64,000 nucleotides of DNA from Pelagicoccus enzymogenes. GTDB taxonomy: Bacteria; Verrucomicrobiota; Verrucomicrobiia; Opitutales; Opitutaceae. The notes under the pieces are model-generated. The model saw only the letters and a list, made by a program, of their open reading frames with translations, was not told the DNA's origin and did not search any database. Location of the stretch: positions 1 to 64,000 of the forward strand of contig NZ_JACYFG010000041.1 in assembly GCF_014803405.1 (NCBI RefSeq), in the 5' to 3' direction. Of this stretch, positions 34,786 through 43,636 are shown one piece after another (position 1 is the first letter of the stretch; every line of letters starts with the position of its first letter). The translations under genes were made by a program, and so were the position numbers.

Positions 34786-35361
34786 ATGTACGTCGTTGGT
34801 TCCATTATCGCTCGTTTGGGCAGCAAGAGGCTGGCCTACAAGAATCTGCTCCCGTTTGCGGGGCGGCCACTGGTGGGGCTGGGCGTGGAGATTTTGCGCC
34901 AGGCGAAGCGGGTCGACGAGATCGTGGTCTCTACCGAGAGCGAGCTGATCGCCCGGGTGGCTCTTGATTTCGGAGCGACGGTGTTGCGGCGTCCGGTGGA
35001 ATTGGCGGGGGACGACGTCCCTTCGGTTCCGGTTTTTCAGCATATTGTGGAGAACCATCCCTGTGACGTGCATGTGAATTTCAACATAAACTTTCCGATG
35101 TGCGATCCTGCGGTGATCGACCGAGCGGTCGAGCTGGCGGAGCGTGATGGCGAAGCGCTTTCCAAGCCGTTTGCCGTATGGGCCCAGTCGGTCGAGCGTT
35201 TGGCTAACTACGTGGATCCGAGGAACATTCCCTCGGCGATGCAGAGCATTTTTGAGGATGAGCGAGCCGGGCCGCTCGACGTGCACACCGAGCAGGACTT
35301 GCTCGATACCTACCGGGCTGCTCAAGGAGCTGAGCCAGAGGGACTTCCAGAGGGATTCTAA
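34786..35361 (+). CDS. Acylneuraminate cytidylyltransferase-like protein (NeuA/KdsB type)
   Basis: A 191-residue nucleotidyltransferase. GSIIARLGSKRLAYKNL is the CMP-sugar synthetase P-loop-like motif, followed by PLVGLGVEIL, DEIVVSTESELIA and RPVELAGDDVPS. These match the CTP_transf_3 family, but at 191 residues it is shorter than most (about 225). It may activate a nonulosonic or related acid with CMP. It diverges from lhgO, and the 207-bp gap holds no recognised site. Confidence 0.78.
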   Translation: MYVVGSIIARLGSKRLAYKNLLPFAGRPLVGLGVEILRQAKRVDEIVVSTESELIARVALDFGATVLRRPVELAGDDVPSVPVFQHIVENHPCDVHVNFNINFPMCDPAVIDRAVELAERDGEALSKPFAVWAQSVERLANYVDPRNIPSAMQSIFEDERAGPLDVHTEQDLLDTYRAAQGAEPEGLPEGF

Positions 35362-35453
35362 ATGAGCTGCAATACTCAAGAAGCAGGAGGAAACTACCGA
35401 TATAGGGGGATGGGGGATCTCGTGCCTCCGCGATCTGTTGACCGAACGTGACC

Positions 35454-36284
35454 ATGACTCGAAAAATTATCCTTAAATCGTTCATTGCCAAAGTCTTACT
35501 TTGGGGGCTGTCCGTTTCGGCTTGGGGCGCTTCGCTGGAGCTGGGGCAAGTGCGGGCTAACCGCCGAGGCTGGACGGAGATCGAGCGGGCTCGCGCGTCT
35601 CATGATAGGGACGCGTCGCAGGACACCCGCGAGGTGGAGGGTTTCGGGGAGGAAGATGCTTACGTGACGGAGGAAGTTGCGCCGGAAGATTCGCTGAGGG
35701 CTTTCGAGGGCGATGCCGGCGAGGAACAGCTTGAGGAGAGTGGGGCGGCCCCGGATAAGGAGCGTCGCGTCACCCGCGTTCGCAGTGGGAGCAAGCGGCG
35801 CTCGGGGCTTATCTTGATCGGCGGTCGCGAAAGGAAGAAGCCAAGCCTGAAGGATGGTTACTTGACGGTGGACCTGCCGCCGGCGTTGCGTTTTTCGGAT
35901 GCGGATCCGGTCAACGCTCGGCCTCCGTCGCCGGCCCTTCCGGAATTTAATTTCGTTTCCCACGAGTACGTGCCCTACCTGTTGGAGACTCATTTAACGG
36001 AGGACGAGTTGCAGGAGGCGGCCATGCTCTCCGAGATCGTCATCGAGATGGAGCCGCACGAGGTGGTTTCCGGTAAGATCAAAACGCGCAGCACCAGCCA
36101 TGAAGAGCTGGTGGAGCACTTCGATTTGGAGGAGCAGCGCTCCACGGTTTTGAGGCCTGAAGAAGTGTTGATCTTCTTCGAGACGGATACCCATGCGGGG
36201 AGGGCGGGAGCGATGGTTCCCTTCAACCCGGCGACACCCAACACGACCACCATCAAGAGTTCGGCGACCCTGAAGAAAGAATAG
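35454..36284 (+). CDS. Exported protein of unknown function
   Basis: 276 residues. The N-terminus (MTRKIILKSFIAKVLLWG) is a signal peptide with likely cleavage after AWG-A. The mature protein begins with an acidic region rich in Glu/Asp, then a basic patch (SGSKRRSGLILIGGRERKK), and a C-terminal part with PYLLETHLTEDELQEAAML and EEVLIFFETD. No family was recognised. GTG 35448 is an alternative start. The next gene begins 2 bp after its stop, so the two are probably coexpressed. Confidence 0.72.
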   Translation: MTRKIILKSFIAKVLLWGLSVSAWGASLELGQVRANRRGWTEIERARASHDRDASQDTREVEGFGEEDAYVTEEVAPEDSLRAFEGDAGEEQLEESGAAPDKERRVTRVRSGSKRRSGLILIGGRERKKPSLKDGYLTVDLPPALRFSDADPVNARPPSPALPEFNFVSHEYVPYLLETHLTEDELQEAAMLSEIVIEMEPHEVVSGKIKTRSTSHEELVEHFDLEEQRSTVLRPEEVLIFFETDTHAGRAGAMVPFNPATPNTTTIKSSATLKKE

Positions 36285-36286
36285 CG

Positions 36287-37549
36287 ATGAATATATTTCG
36301 AAACGTCACGACCCTCGTTTTTGCGTCCCTCTTGGCTGGGCCGCTTTTTGCCTCGTCGCCTGCTCCTGCATCGAGCGACAAGAAGCCGGCGGATGGCGAG
36401 CATGCCGAGGGCAAGCCAGCCTACGACCCGCATCGGATCGTCATCGTAGAGCCAAAGCGGGAGCTGGATCCGGAGCTCGCCTCCGAGCAGGTCATGCGTT
36501 ACTACGAAGCGGCGGTCACGGAATGGAAGGGGGGCGACTACGAGTTTTCGGAGCGATACTTCGCAGCGGCCTTGGGGGTTCCTTCCGAGGTTCCGGAGAA
36601 GGAGCTGGTGCTCTCCAAGATGGGCGAGCTGTACCGCAAGGCGGGAATGTTTCCCAAGTCGGCAGCCATTTTCGAGCGCCTGGCTACGGAGTTTCCTGAA
36701 AGCCGGCGCTTGCCGGAAGTGTACATGGAGCTCGGCGACATCTATCGCGAGATGGGAGCTCAGGAGTTGGCGATTTCTCGCTACTACAAGGTGCTGAATT
36801 CCTCTTTGAACGTTTCTTTCGACCAGTTGGAGAAGTACCGCCAGGTTTCTCTCAACGCCAAGCTGGCGATTGCGGAAACGCACAAGGAACGCGAGGAATT
36901 CCAGGAGTCATATCGGCTGTACGAAGCCCTTTTTCGTTTGGAGCTGAGGCCCGTGGAGCGCCTACGCGTTCACTATCGCATGTGCTATCTATTGTATGAG
37001 CTGGCCAACTACCAGCGTGCGGTATCGCACTTGAAGCATTTTTTGGAGGAGTATCCAGAAAGCCCGCACAACCCGGAGTTGCGCTACTTGCTGGCCAAGT
37101 CCTACGAGAAGCTGAACCGCAAGCCGGAGGCCTTGCGCGAGGTGGTCAACATCCTGCAGTCACAGACCAACCTGGAAGCGGGGTACGTGAGCGACGCCGA
37201 CTATTGGAAACGTCGGACCGGTAACGAGCTTGCCAACGAGTTCTACGAGAACGGCGATTTCCGCAGCGCCCTGACCATCTACCAGGCCTTGGCTCGCTAC
37301 AGCGCGGCCCCAGGGTGGCGTTGGCCGGCGATCCATCAGATCGGCCTTTGTTTCGAGCGCCTTGGGTTGCCGGAGAAGGCTAAGCTGGCTTACGAAGAAA
37401 TTCTGAATCCAGAGGGCGGTCAGCTCGTTGCCGATGTGGATCTGAGCGAGAACCTGCGTTCTCTCAAGGAGATGGCGCAATGGAGGCTTGAACACTTGAA
37501 CTGGGAAGATGATCTTGTGGCTCGCCTTCAACTGTTGAAGGCCCAGTAA
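36287..37549 (+). CDS. Exported TPR-repeat protein
   Basis: 420 residues with a signal peptide (MNIFRNVTTLVFASLLAGPL, cleavage near LFA-SS). From about residue 75 there are consecutive TPR-like units, for example LSKMGELYRKAGMFPKSAAIF, VYMELGDIYREMGAQELAIS, YRMCYLLYELANYQRAVSHL and ALTIYQALARY. The protein is likely a periplasmic or outer-membrane-associated scaffold. It lies 2 bp after the exported protein gene and 24 bp before the FlgN-like gene. Confidence 0.82.
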   Translation: MNIFRNVTTLVFASLLAGPLFASSPAPASSDKKPADGEHAEGKPAYDPHRIVIVEPKRELDPELASEQVMRYYEAAVTEWKGGDYEFSERYFAAALGVPSEVPEKELVLSKMGELYRKAGMFPKSAAIFERLATEFPESRRLPEVYMELGDIYREMGAQELAISRYYKVLNSSLNVSFDQLEKYRQVSLNAKLAIAETHKEREEFQESYRLYEALFRLELRPVERLRVHYRMCYLLYELANYQRAVSHLKHFLEEYPESPHNPELRYLLAKSYEKLNRKPEALREVVNILQSQTNLEAGYVSDADYWKRRTGNELANEFYENGDFRSALTIYQALARYSAAPGWRWPAIHQIGLCFERLGLPEKAKLAYEEILNPEGGQLVADVDLSENLRSLKEMAQWRLEHLNWEDDLVARLQLLKAQ

Positions 37550-37573
37550 GACCCTGTTCTTCATCCCGTTTCC

Positions 37574-37963
37574 ATGAACCCAGCCAAGACCGAAGCGATT
37601 TTGCGCGAACACGTGCGTTTGTGCTCAGACCTGCATCAGCTCTTCATCGAAGAAGGGCAATTGATGCGCTCCACGGGAGAGCCTCCGAGCGAGGAGTTTT
37701 TGGAAAAGAAAAAGAAGTTCGTCGGTGTCTTGGACAAGGGGCTGGAGCTTCTGCGGATGATAAACGAGTCGGATGAACCGGTTTCGCCCATCCTCTCGCC
37801 CTTGGTCAAGGAGTGTCGTGACAAGATCATGAAGCTGATGATCGTGGATCGGGAAAACGAGCGCTTGCTTCTGAAGTGTTCCTTGCCGCCGCGCATGAAG
37901 GAAGCGTATTCCAAGGTGGCTCCTGGCCAGGTGGCGCGGGCGTACGGCAAGTTTGCCAAATAG
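37574..37963 (+). CDS. Small helical protein, possibly FlgN-like
   Basis: 129 residues, predicted all-helical. LREHVRLCSDLHQLFIEEGQLM and the later VDRENERLLLKCSLP with YGKFAK resemble the layout of FlgN-type export chaperones, but sequence identity is not obvious. The neighbouring chemotaxis-type genes make a motility link attractive. No flagellar gene is present in the window, so this remains a guess. Confidence 0.55.
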   Translation: MNPAKTEAILREHVRLCSDLHQLFIEEGQLMRSTGEPPSEEFLEKKKKFVGVLDKGLELLRMINESDEPVSPILSPLVKECRDKIMKLMIVDRENERLLLKCSLPPRMKEAYSKVAPGQVARAYGKFAK

Positions 37964-37983
37964 CTTCGTGGCTGTCTGGCTCC

Positions 37984-38035
37984 GATCGGCGATGCAGCCG
38001 AACGACCGTGGCGCAAGGCCACTTGCTACTAGGTG
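37984..38035. repeat. REP-like palindrome region
   Basis: Contains a hairpin GTGGC-GCAAG-GCCAC (38008-38022) in a segment that I recall as a common kind of intergenic repeat in this group. Only one copy is seen here. It directly precedes copy 2 of the two-hairpin repeat. Confidence 0.35.
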
Positions 38036-38054
38036 CGATTAAACCTGTTTCCCG

Positions 38055-38154
38055 GTAGGGCGGACTGGCCCAGTCCGCCGTGGACATATGATCCTGCAAC
38101 GCGGCTGTCTGGGCTAGACAGCCCTGCCTTCGCGATTGCAGGATACCGTTTTGG
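38055..38154. repeat. Palindromic intergenic repeat, copy 2 (first copy at 1391)
   Basis: The core of 73 bases (38055-38127) aligns without gaps to 1391-1463. Hairpin 1, GGCGGACTGG/CCAGTCCGCC, is perfect here; hairpin 2, GGCTGTCTGG/CTAGACAGCC, carries one G-T pair. The outer arms GTAGGGC and GCCCTGC still pair through one wobble. It ends 12 bp before the stop of the SpoIIE-phosphatase gene, the same position relative to a minus-strand stop as copy 1. Confidence 0.85.
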
Positions 38155-38166
38155 TCGAATTCGGCT

Positions 38167-39918
38167 TTACGTGTTGGGTGAAATTTTGAGGGCGACGACG
38201 CAGATGTCGTCGTTGGAAGGGCGTCCGCCCAGAGCTGTCGCCAGGGAGGTCTTCACGTGATCAAGTTGTTCGTCGATCTTGCGGCTGGTAGCGAGTCCGA
38301 GAGCGTGCACAAGCCCGTCCTTGCCGAAGTCGACTCCAGTGGCGGTGCTTTGCTCGATGATGCCGTCAGTGAAGAGGAAGAGCTCCGATTCGCTGTCGAG
38401 CGGAAAGCGGGTGTCGCCGAAGGGTTCTCCTCCGAGGAGCCCAAGGGCGGGGCCGACGATGTCGCAAGGGCACTCTTGGAAGTCCGACTCGTTGTTCTTG
38501 AGAAGGGGACAGGGGTGGCCGGCGCTGGCGAGGATGACTTCGCCCTTGGCCAAATCGACGATGAGGTAGGCGGCGGTCACGAAACGGGGGAATTCCTCGT
38601 CTTCGGCGAGAGAAAGGATGGTCTCGTTGAGGTGTTGCAGGACCTTGGAAGGATGTCCGAGGATATCTGGGATCTCGGTCATCAGGCCGCGGATGAGCAT
38701 GGTGACCAGGGCGGCCTTCACGCCATGGCCCATCACGTCGCAAACGAGCACGCCGATGCGATTTTCGTCGACGGGGATGAGGTGAAAGAAGTCGCCCGCG
38801 AGGTGGTGGCTGGGCTTGTAGATGTAGCAGGCTCGGAAATTCCAATTGTCGCCGTCTTTTGAATACAGACGGCTCTGGTTGAAGCCCATGGACATGAGCT
38901 GCTCTTGGAGCTGGCGGGCCACTAGGAGCTCCTCTTCGTATTGCTCGTTCTTGGCTTGCAGGGCTTCTTTCGCTTTGCGGGCGAGCTCCTCCGCCTTTTT
39001 CTGTTCGGTGATGTCAAGGGACATACCGACGATTCCTTCGATCTTGTCGGACTGGGTGCGCAGGGGAACCTTGGATGTCAGGACCCAGCGGTTACCGGCG
39101 AGAATGCTTTTGTCGTACTCTAGCTTGTTGGTGACGGCCTGGCCTGTTTCGATGACCTGTAGGTCTTCCGCCAATACGCGGTCGGCTCGTGGGTCGTTGA
39201 CGACGTCGGTGAGCAGTTTCCCTGTGATATCGAGGTCGAGCGGGATGCCTACCACCTTGCGGTATTCCTGGTTGACGAGGATGAACTTGCCTTCCCGGTC
39301 GCGCAGGAACAGGCGGCAAGGGAGAATTTGGATGATGGTCTCTAGGAGTCGCCGCTGGCGGAACACCTCTTGCTCGGCCCGCTTTTGCTTGGTGATGTCG
39401 CGCGAGAGGCCGAAGGTGCCGCAGATTTTTCCGTTGGGATCGTAGAGGGGGAGCTTGGAGGAGATGACCCATCGCTCCTTTTTTCCTTCGTGAACGGAAA
39501 GCTCTTCCTTGAAGCTCCATCCTTTGCCGGTGCGGATGATCTCTTGCTCGTCCTCGAACTTGGCTCGGGCGGAGTTGGCCTCGAAGAAGTCGAAGTCGGA
39601 CTTTCCTACGATGGCGGAGGGTTCGCCGACTCCGTGGTAGGTGGCCATGGAGCGGTTGACGCAGATAAAGCGGCTTTGCAGGTCCTTGAAGTAGACATGG
39701 TCAGGCAGGGACTCCATGAGCTGCTGGAAGAGCTGGGTGCCCATGTCCTCGTCTTCGTGGAAGAGGCTTTTCCTGCCTTCCTTGATCCCCATGTTGTAGG
39801 CTTCCTCGAGCATGCGATCGACCTCGGCTTGGCTGAGGGTGATCTCCCTGTCGTCGCTTCCGGCTGGCTGGCCAATGCGCTGGAGGGTTGCTGCAAGGAT
39901 GGTTTCGGCAGGTTTCAT
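38167..39918 (-). CDS. PAS-PAS-SpoIIE protein serine phosphatase (RsbU type)
   Basis: 583 residues. A short N-terminal region precedes PAS 1 (about 60-185; SLPDHVYFKDLQSRFICVN) and PAS 2 (about 190-310; LPCRLFLRDREGKFILVN). A helical linker (about 312-350) leads to the PP2C/SpoIIE domain with LAGDFFHL and CDVMGHGVKAALVTML, which hold the metal-binding aspartates. Such proteins dephosphorylate anti-sigma-factor antagonists in partner-switching pathways. No antagonist or anti-sigma kinase gene is adjacent. The protein appears soluble. Confidence 0.9.
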   Translation of the reverse strand: MKPAETILAATLQRIGQPAGSDDREITLSQAEVDRMLEEAYNMGIKEGRKSLFHEDEDMGTQLFQQLMESLPDHVYFKDLQSRFICVNRSMATYHGVGEPSAIVGKSDFDFFEANSARAKFEDEQEIIRTGKGWSFKEELSVHEGKKERWVISSKLPLYDPNGKICGTFGLSRDITKQKRAEQEVFRQRRLLETIIQILPCRLFLRDREGKFILVNQEYRKVVGIPLDLDITGKLLTDVVNDPRADRVLAEDLQVIETGQAVTNKLEYDKSILAGNRWVLTSKVPLRTQSDKIEGIVGMSLDITEQKKAEELARKAKEALQAKNEQYEEELLVARQLQEQLMSMGFNQSRLYSKDGDNWNFRACYIYKPSHHLAGDFFHLIPVDENRIGVLVCDVMGHGVKAALVTMLIRGLMTEIPDILGHPSKVLQHLNETILSLAEDEEFPRFVTAAYLIVDLAKGEVILASAGHPCPLLKNNESDFQECPCDIVGPALGLLGGEPFGDTRFPLDSESELFLFTDGIIEQSTATGVDFGKDGLVHALGLATSRKIDEQLDHVKTSLATALGGRPSNDDICVVALKISPNT

Positions 39919-40035
39919 TCAAACGGGGAATCCAATTCGCGAAACATAAGCAGCAAGTCGCAATTAGCAAATCTAGAGTGAATCCTCCTGAAAAATGCAG
40001 ATTCGGATTAGTTCTATTTGCCTAGTCTTGTGTCA

Positions 40036-40130
40036 CGGGTCGCATGTTGCATGCGGCGTAGCGCTGAGCTACGAGCCAGCGGCCGTAGAGGTCGGATCTT
40101 GCAGCGCGGACGTCGGAGCTACGTTTGATT
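40036..40130. repeat. REP-like palindrome region
   Basis: Holds a hairpin CGTAGC-GCTGA-GCTACG (40057-40073) and further short palindromes between the SpoIIE gene start and a terminator. The type of sequence resembles dispersed palindromes of this group; only one copy is present in the window. Confidence 0.35.
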
Positions 40131-40135
40131 ACACG

Positions 40136-40165
40136 AAAAAGCGGTCCGGAAGGTATCCGGACCGC
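40136..40165 (-). terminator. Rho-independent terminator of the single-domain response regulator gene
   Basis: A perfect 10-bp stem (GCGGTCCGGA/TCCGGACCGC, 40141-40165) with a 5-base loop. On the minus strand it is followed by a five-T run. It sits 26 bp beyond the stop of the gene at 40192. Confidence 0.88.
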
Positions 40166-40191
40166 TGATACGTTGAAAGTGTTGTCGCCTG

Positions 40192-40566
40192 CTAGGCTCC
40201 GCTGGCCGCCGCGCTCTGGTGGGACGTTTCTACGATGCGTACGAGCTCCTTGATGTTGAAGGGCTTTGCCAAGGTCGCCACCAAGTTGGGGTACTTGAAG
40301 TGGCGGGCTTCGTCGTGGAAACCGGAAATGATGATGAACTTGGTCTTGATGTTCTGCCAACCGGAGAGGAATTCGAGGACCATTTCGCCGGAGAGGCGGG
40401 GCATCTTGAGGTCGAGCAAGACGACGTCGAATTGGTGGTTGGGATCGGAAAGGACGGACACAGCGTTGTGTCCATCGCAGAGCACGGATACGTCGTGCTC
40501 TTCGCCGAAGACTGTGAAGAGTAGGAGTCGGATTGCGGGATCGTCGTCTACGATTAGAATTTTCAT
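40192..40566 (-). CDS. Single-domain response regulator
   Basis: A 124-residue receiver protein without output domain. Acidic pocket IVDDDPA, phospho-acceptor Asp in VVLLDLKMPRLSG, Ser/Thr in IIISGFHD and Lys in TLAKPFN. Probably a diffusible phospho-acceptor like CheY or Spo0F, working with one of the kinases of the island. It has its own terminator and a 165-bp upstream gap, so it may be transcribed separately. Confidence 0.92.
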   Translation of the reverse strand: MKILIVDDDPAIRLLLFTVFGEEHDVSVLCDGHNAVSVLSDPNHQFDVVLLDLKMPRLSGEMVLEFLSGWQNIKTKFIIISGFHDEARHFKYPNLVATLAKPFNIKELVRIVETSHQSAAASGA

Positions 40567-40731
40567 TTTCCTGAAGCTGAGTGGCTTATTTAGGGTGAGT
40601 GGTAGGGAACTCGGTTGGCGTGTAGGAAGGCTTAGCCAAGTTCAGGTCTGTTTCTATCAATCGGCTTTAGGCGATTTTTCTGAGGTGTTTTTTTACGTAT
40701 TCAGGTGAATTAGCCGCTTTGTTACAGTGGC

Positions 40732-41430
40732 TCAGTTGTTGCCTGAGAGGTTGGGCTTTTTCGATTGGGTGAGCAGTGGGGAGGTGAAGCCGCCGGCGTC
40801 GAAGAGGGTGTTGTTGACCTTGCCGTAGAACTTCTGGATTTCGCCTTCCATGCAGCGAGCGGATTCGCGGATGGTGGATATGTCGCTGGGTTCGATCCAG
40901 TACTTCTCGGTCACGGATTGGAGGAATTCCAACTTTTCGGCGAGAGCGGCCACGGTGGCCAGCGAGTCGGCGAAGAGTTCAGCCTCGGTGGGAGCGAGCT
41001 GAGCCTTGTTGGCGAGCGGCTTTGGCGCCTCTGCTGCCGGGGCGGTCGCAGGTTTCTCGGCAGCGATGCCTTGGCTGAGGGTCAGGTTGCGTACCACCTC
41101 GAGCAAGGCGCGGTAGTTGAAGGGCTTGGGAAAGATCTTGTTGGCTCCGAGCTGGTTGAACTGGGCTTCGGAATCGGGGTTGAGAAAGCCAGTGAGCACG
41201 ATGACGGGCACGTTGGGGTGGGCTGCCTTGACGGCCTCGATGACTTGCAGTCCGTCCTTTTTGGGGAGGTGGTAGTCGAGGATAATGAGGTCGTTGGATT
41301 CGGAGAGTCCCTTGTGGATGCCGTCGTCTCCGTTGTCGGCTTCGTCGACGTCGAACTCGTCCTTGAGGACTTCGCGCATGACCATGCGCAGCGCGGGATC
41401 GTCTTCTACCAATAGTACGTTCTTCTTCAT
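40732..41430 (-). CDS. Response regulator with unknown C-terminal extension
   Basis: 232 residues. The receiver (about 1-120) has LLVEDDPA, phospho-Asp in LIILDYHLPKKDG, VIVLTGF and FPKPFN. An alanine/proline-rich linker (about 125-145) leads to a helical C-terminal region (LFADSLATVAALAEKLEFL to the end) of no recognised family. It begins 1 bp after the PAS-like gene, so the two are probably coexpressed. Confidence 0.88.
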   Translation of the reverse strand: MKKNVLLVEDDPALRMVMREVLKDEFDVDEADNGDDGIHKGLSESNDLIILDYHLPKKDGLQVIEAVKAAHPNVPVIVLTGFLNPDSEAQFNQLGANKIFPKPFNYRALLEVVRNLTLSQGIAAEKPATAPAAEAPKPLANKAQLAPTEAELFADSLATVAALAEKLEFLQSVTEKYWIEPSDISTIRESARCMEGEIQKFYGKVNNTLFDAGGFTSPLLTQSKKPNLSGNN

Positions 41431-41431
41431 C

Positions 41432-41947
41432 TTAGTTGTTTCCGGTGCCGTGTTGGGCGTTTTGGTAATGCTCCGCCACGAGCTTTATTTGTTGTGAAGG
41501 GGGAACCTCGTGTCCTGCGAACAGGATGGCGAGGGGCTGTCCGAGCACGGAGCGGATGGGGAACTTGCTGCCGTGCAGCCAAGTCTTTCCCCAGGAGAGG
41601 GTGACGAGCTCGCGGGTTTCGAAAATAGGGCGTTGGCGGCTGGCCACGAAGTCGTCGGCCGCCTGTAGGTTTGAGTCGTCCTCCAGCCAGAACAGGGGAG
41701 GAGGAGATTGGGTCTGGGGCTCGAAGCGCGGCTGCTTGCGGCGCAGGAGCTCGCGTCCCTTTTGGTTGAGGTAGAAGACGTCGTCGCGGGCGAAGTAGGC
41801 GAAGACGCAGCATTCGAGGCTTTCGAATGAGCTGACGTCTGCTTGCAGGAGCTGCTTGGGGACGTCGAAGGCTCCGTCGATCTCTTCGATGGCGCTTTGC
41901 AGGGCATCGGGAAGGTTGGCTTGGAGGAGCTTGTCGTCGTGTTGCAT
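41432..41947 (-). CDS. PAS-like domain protein
   Basis: 171 residues. The central part (about 50-150) reads like a degenerate PAS fold: VFAYFARDDVFYLNQKGREL, then FETRELVTLSWGKTWLHGSKFPIRSVLGQPLAILF, whose core KFPIRSVLGQPLAILF matches the last PAS strands. No output domain is present. ATG 41947 is preferred; the frame is open to 41992. It probably supplies a sensory input to the receiver protein encoded 1 bp downstream. Confidence 0.68.
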   Translation of the reverse strand: MQHDDKLLQANLPDALQSAIEEIDGAFDVPKQLLQADVSSFESLECCVFAYFARDDVFYLNQKGRELLRRKQPRFEPQTQSPPPLFWLEDDSNLQAADDFVASRQRPIFETRELVTLSWGKTWLHGSKFPIRSVLGQPLAILFAGHEVPPSQQIKLVAEHYQNAQHGTGNN

Positions 41948-42101
41948 GTGCGAGCGTGCGTTCTCTTTCGGGAGGATACTCGAGAGTATCATCGTCCCGG
42001 ACGGTCGGAGCTTTAGCGGAAACTACTCAAAGCGAGCCCTTCTTTCCGTAGGGTGTTCTACTGGGGCGGCTGGCTCTCGCGGTGGGCGAGCGGAAGCGGC
42101 C

Positions 42102-42944
42102 CTAGTTTGATCCTACGCCGAGCGCCTTGCGGGCTTTCTCGAGGTGTTCGTTCGCGTTGAGGATGGCGAGCTCGAGCTGGCTTTGCTCGATTTCGAAGGC
42201 GCCTTCGATCATGTCGAGGGCCCAGCTGTCGCGTCCGTCGTTGCAGCCGATGACGGCGGCTCCCCAGTTGGCGACGTGCAGGGCTCCAGCGAGCTTGCGG
42301 TAGGCTTCGGGAGCCTCGATCGGGTTGTACTGGTAGCGGATGGGCACGTAGACCTCCTCGGGGAAGGACCATTGCTCGAGCATCTTGGAGCCGGCCAGGG
42401 CGTGGTCGAAGCCGAGGGTTTGGCTTTCCGCCTTGTCGAGGCTGAGGCGCTCGGTCTCTACTTTCTTGAAAATGTCCACGTACTGCTCGCCGCAGCCGAG
42501 GTGCATGCCGAGCTTGCCGATGTCGTGCAGCAGGCCGAGGGTGTAGGGGAGGCCTTCCATGTCGGTGGCGTCCTTGGCGATCTGGTCCATTATGAGGGCG
42601 ACCGCGAGGGAATGAGCCCAGAGGCTGCCTTTGCCGATGTCCATGCTGGGAAGCGCTCCGTCGAGGTAGTCTCCGCTGGAGACGAGGTTGACGATGCGGT
42701 AGACTTCCTTGATGCCGAGCATGGCCACGGCGTCTTGCAGGTCGGTGACGGGGGAAGGGGGCGAGTAGGCTCCGGAGTTGCTGAGCTTGAGCACGCCGGC
42801 CATGATGGCGGCGTCGGTGGAAATGAGCTGGACGATGTCGCTGGAGTCCGCGTCAGGATCTTTCATGATCTTGACGAGCTTGGGGAGTACTTCAGGAGCC
42901 GGGGGTAGCGTATCCGTTTTCTGGATGAGTTCTTCTACTGTCAT
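42102..42944 (-). CDS. HDOD domain protein
   Basis: A 280-residue protein covered by one HDOD domain: LPPAPEVLPKLVKIM, AAIMAGVLKLSNSGAY, LQDAVAMLGIKEVYRIVNLV and, unusually for many HDOD proteins, an HD-like LGLLHDIGKLGMHL. HDOD proteins commonly take part in signalling networks with cyclic-di-GMP or chemotaxis links. It starts 2 bp after the cheD stop, so it is coexpressed with cheD. Confidence 0.9.
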   Translation of the reverse strand: MTVEELIQKTDTLPPAPEVLPKLVKIMKDPDADSSDIVQLISTDAAIMAGVLKLSNSGAYSPPSPVTDLQDAVAMLGIKEVYRIVNLVSSGDYLDGALPSMDIGKGSLWAHSLAVALIMDQIAKDATDMEGLPYTLGLLHDIGKLGMHLGCGEQYVDIFKKVETERLSLDKAESQTLGFDHALAGSKMLEQWSFPEEVYVPIRYQYNPIEAPEAYRKLAGALHVANWGAAVIGCNDGRDSWALDMIEGAFEIEQSQLELAILNANEHLEKARKALGVGSN

Positions 42945-42946
42945 GG

Positions 42947-43468
42947 CTAGGCGAGGCTTATTTTGGAGGTTCCGATGGGGGTTTTTAGGGTAACCTCACC
43001 GGTGCCGACATTGAGGTGGATGGTGCGGTTGTTGACGCCGCCGACATCCGCCTTCACGACTTGTATGCCGAGGGCGTTGATCAGCTTCTTGACGGCGAGG
43101 ATGTTGCGTTCGCCGATCTTGAACATGTCTGAGCCGGAGATGACAGAAGCGCCTCCGGCCACGAATGCTCGCATGCGTCGGCGTTCTGCCCGCAAGCCGC
43201 AAAGGTTACGGAACATGATGGGCATGCCGGTATCCGCGAACATGGCGGGTTGTTTTTGCGCCTTGTCCGGGGAAAGCGTGGAGTCGGGCAGCATGATGTG
43301 GATCAGTCCGCCGACTTTTACCTCCTTGTCGTAGACGATGATCCCGACGCAGGATCCGAGGGCAAAGGTGCTGAGGTTGACGTTGGCGTTGTTGGATACG
43401 GCAAGGTCGCCGACGCCAACGACGACGCGTTGCTGAAAAAGGGATGGGAGAGTAGGGGCTCCGCTCAT
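42947..43468 (-). CDS. cheD: Chemoreceptor glutamine deamidase CheD
   Basis: A 173-residue protein. Catalytic Cys40 (FALGSCVGIIVYD) and His57 (GGLIHIMLPDS) are in place, and RRRMRAFVAGGASVISG and FKIGERNILAVKKLI match the family. CheD deamidates glutamines in methyl-accepting chemotaxis proteins and can bind CheC or CheW partners. No receptor gene is present in the window. It lies between cheW and the HDOD gene. Confidence 0.93.
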   Translation of the reverse strand: MSGAPTLPSLFQQRVVVGVGDLAVSNNANVNLSTFALGSCVGIIVYDKEVKVGGLIHIMLPDSTLSPDKAQKQPAMFADTGMPIMFRNLCGLRAERRRMRAFVAGGASVISGSDMFKIGERNILAVKKLINALGIQVVKADVGGVNNRTIHLNVGTGEVTLKTPIGTSKISLA

Positions 43469-43636
43469 TTGGTCTAAATGTCTGTCTGTGAGAGTTCTAG
43501 AGGGTGCGTATAGCGTGGCGGAGGACTCGATTTCTGGGGCATAGTTCGGGTCTTCTGGGGATGTTCAGCAGGAAAGCGGTCGGGCCCGGGATTGGGTGGC
43601 TCGACGGCGCGAGGGAGCGGTTCCTAGAAGTGGAGG

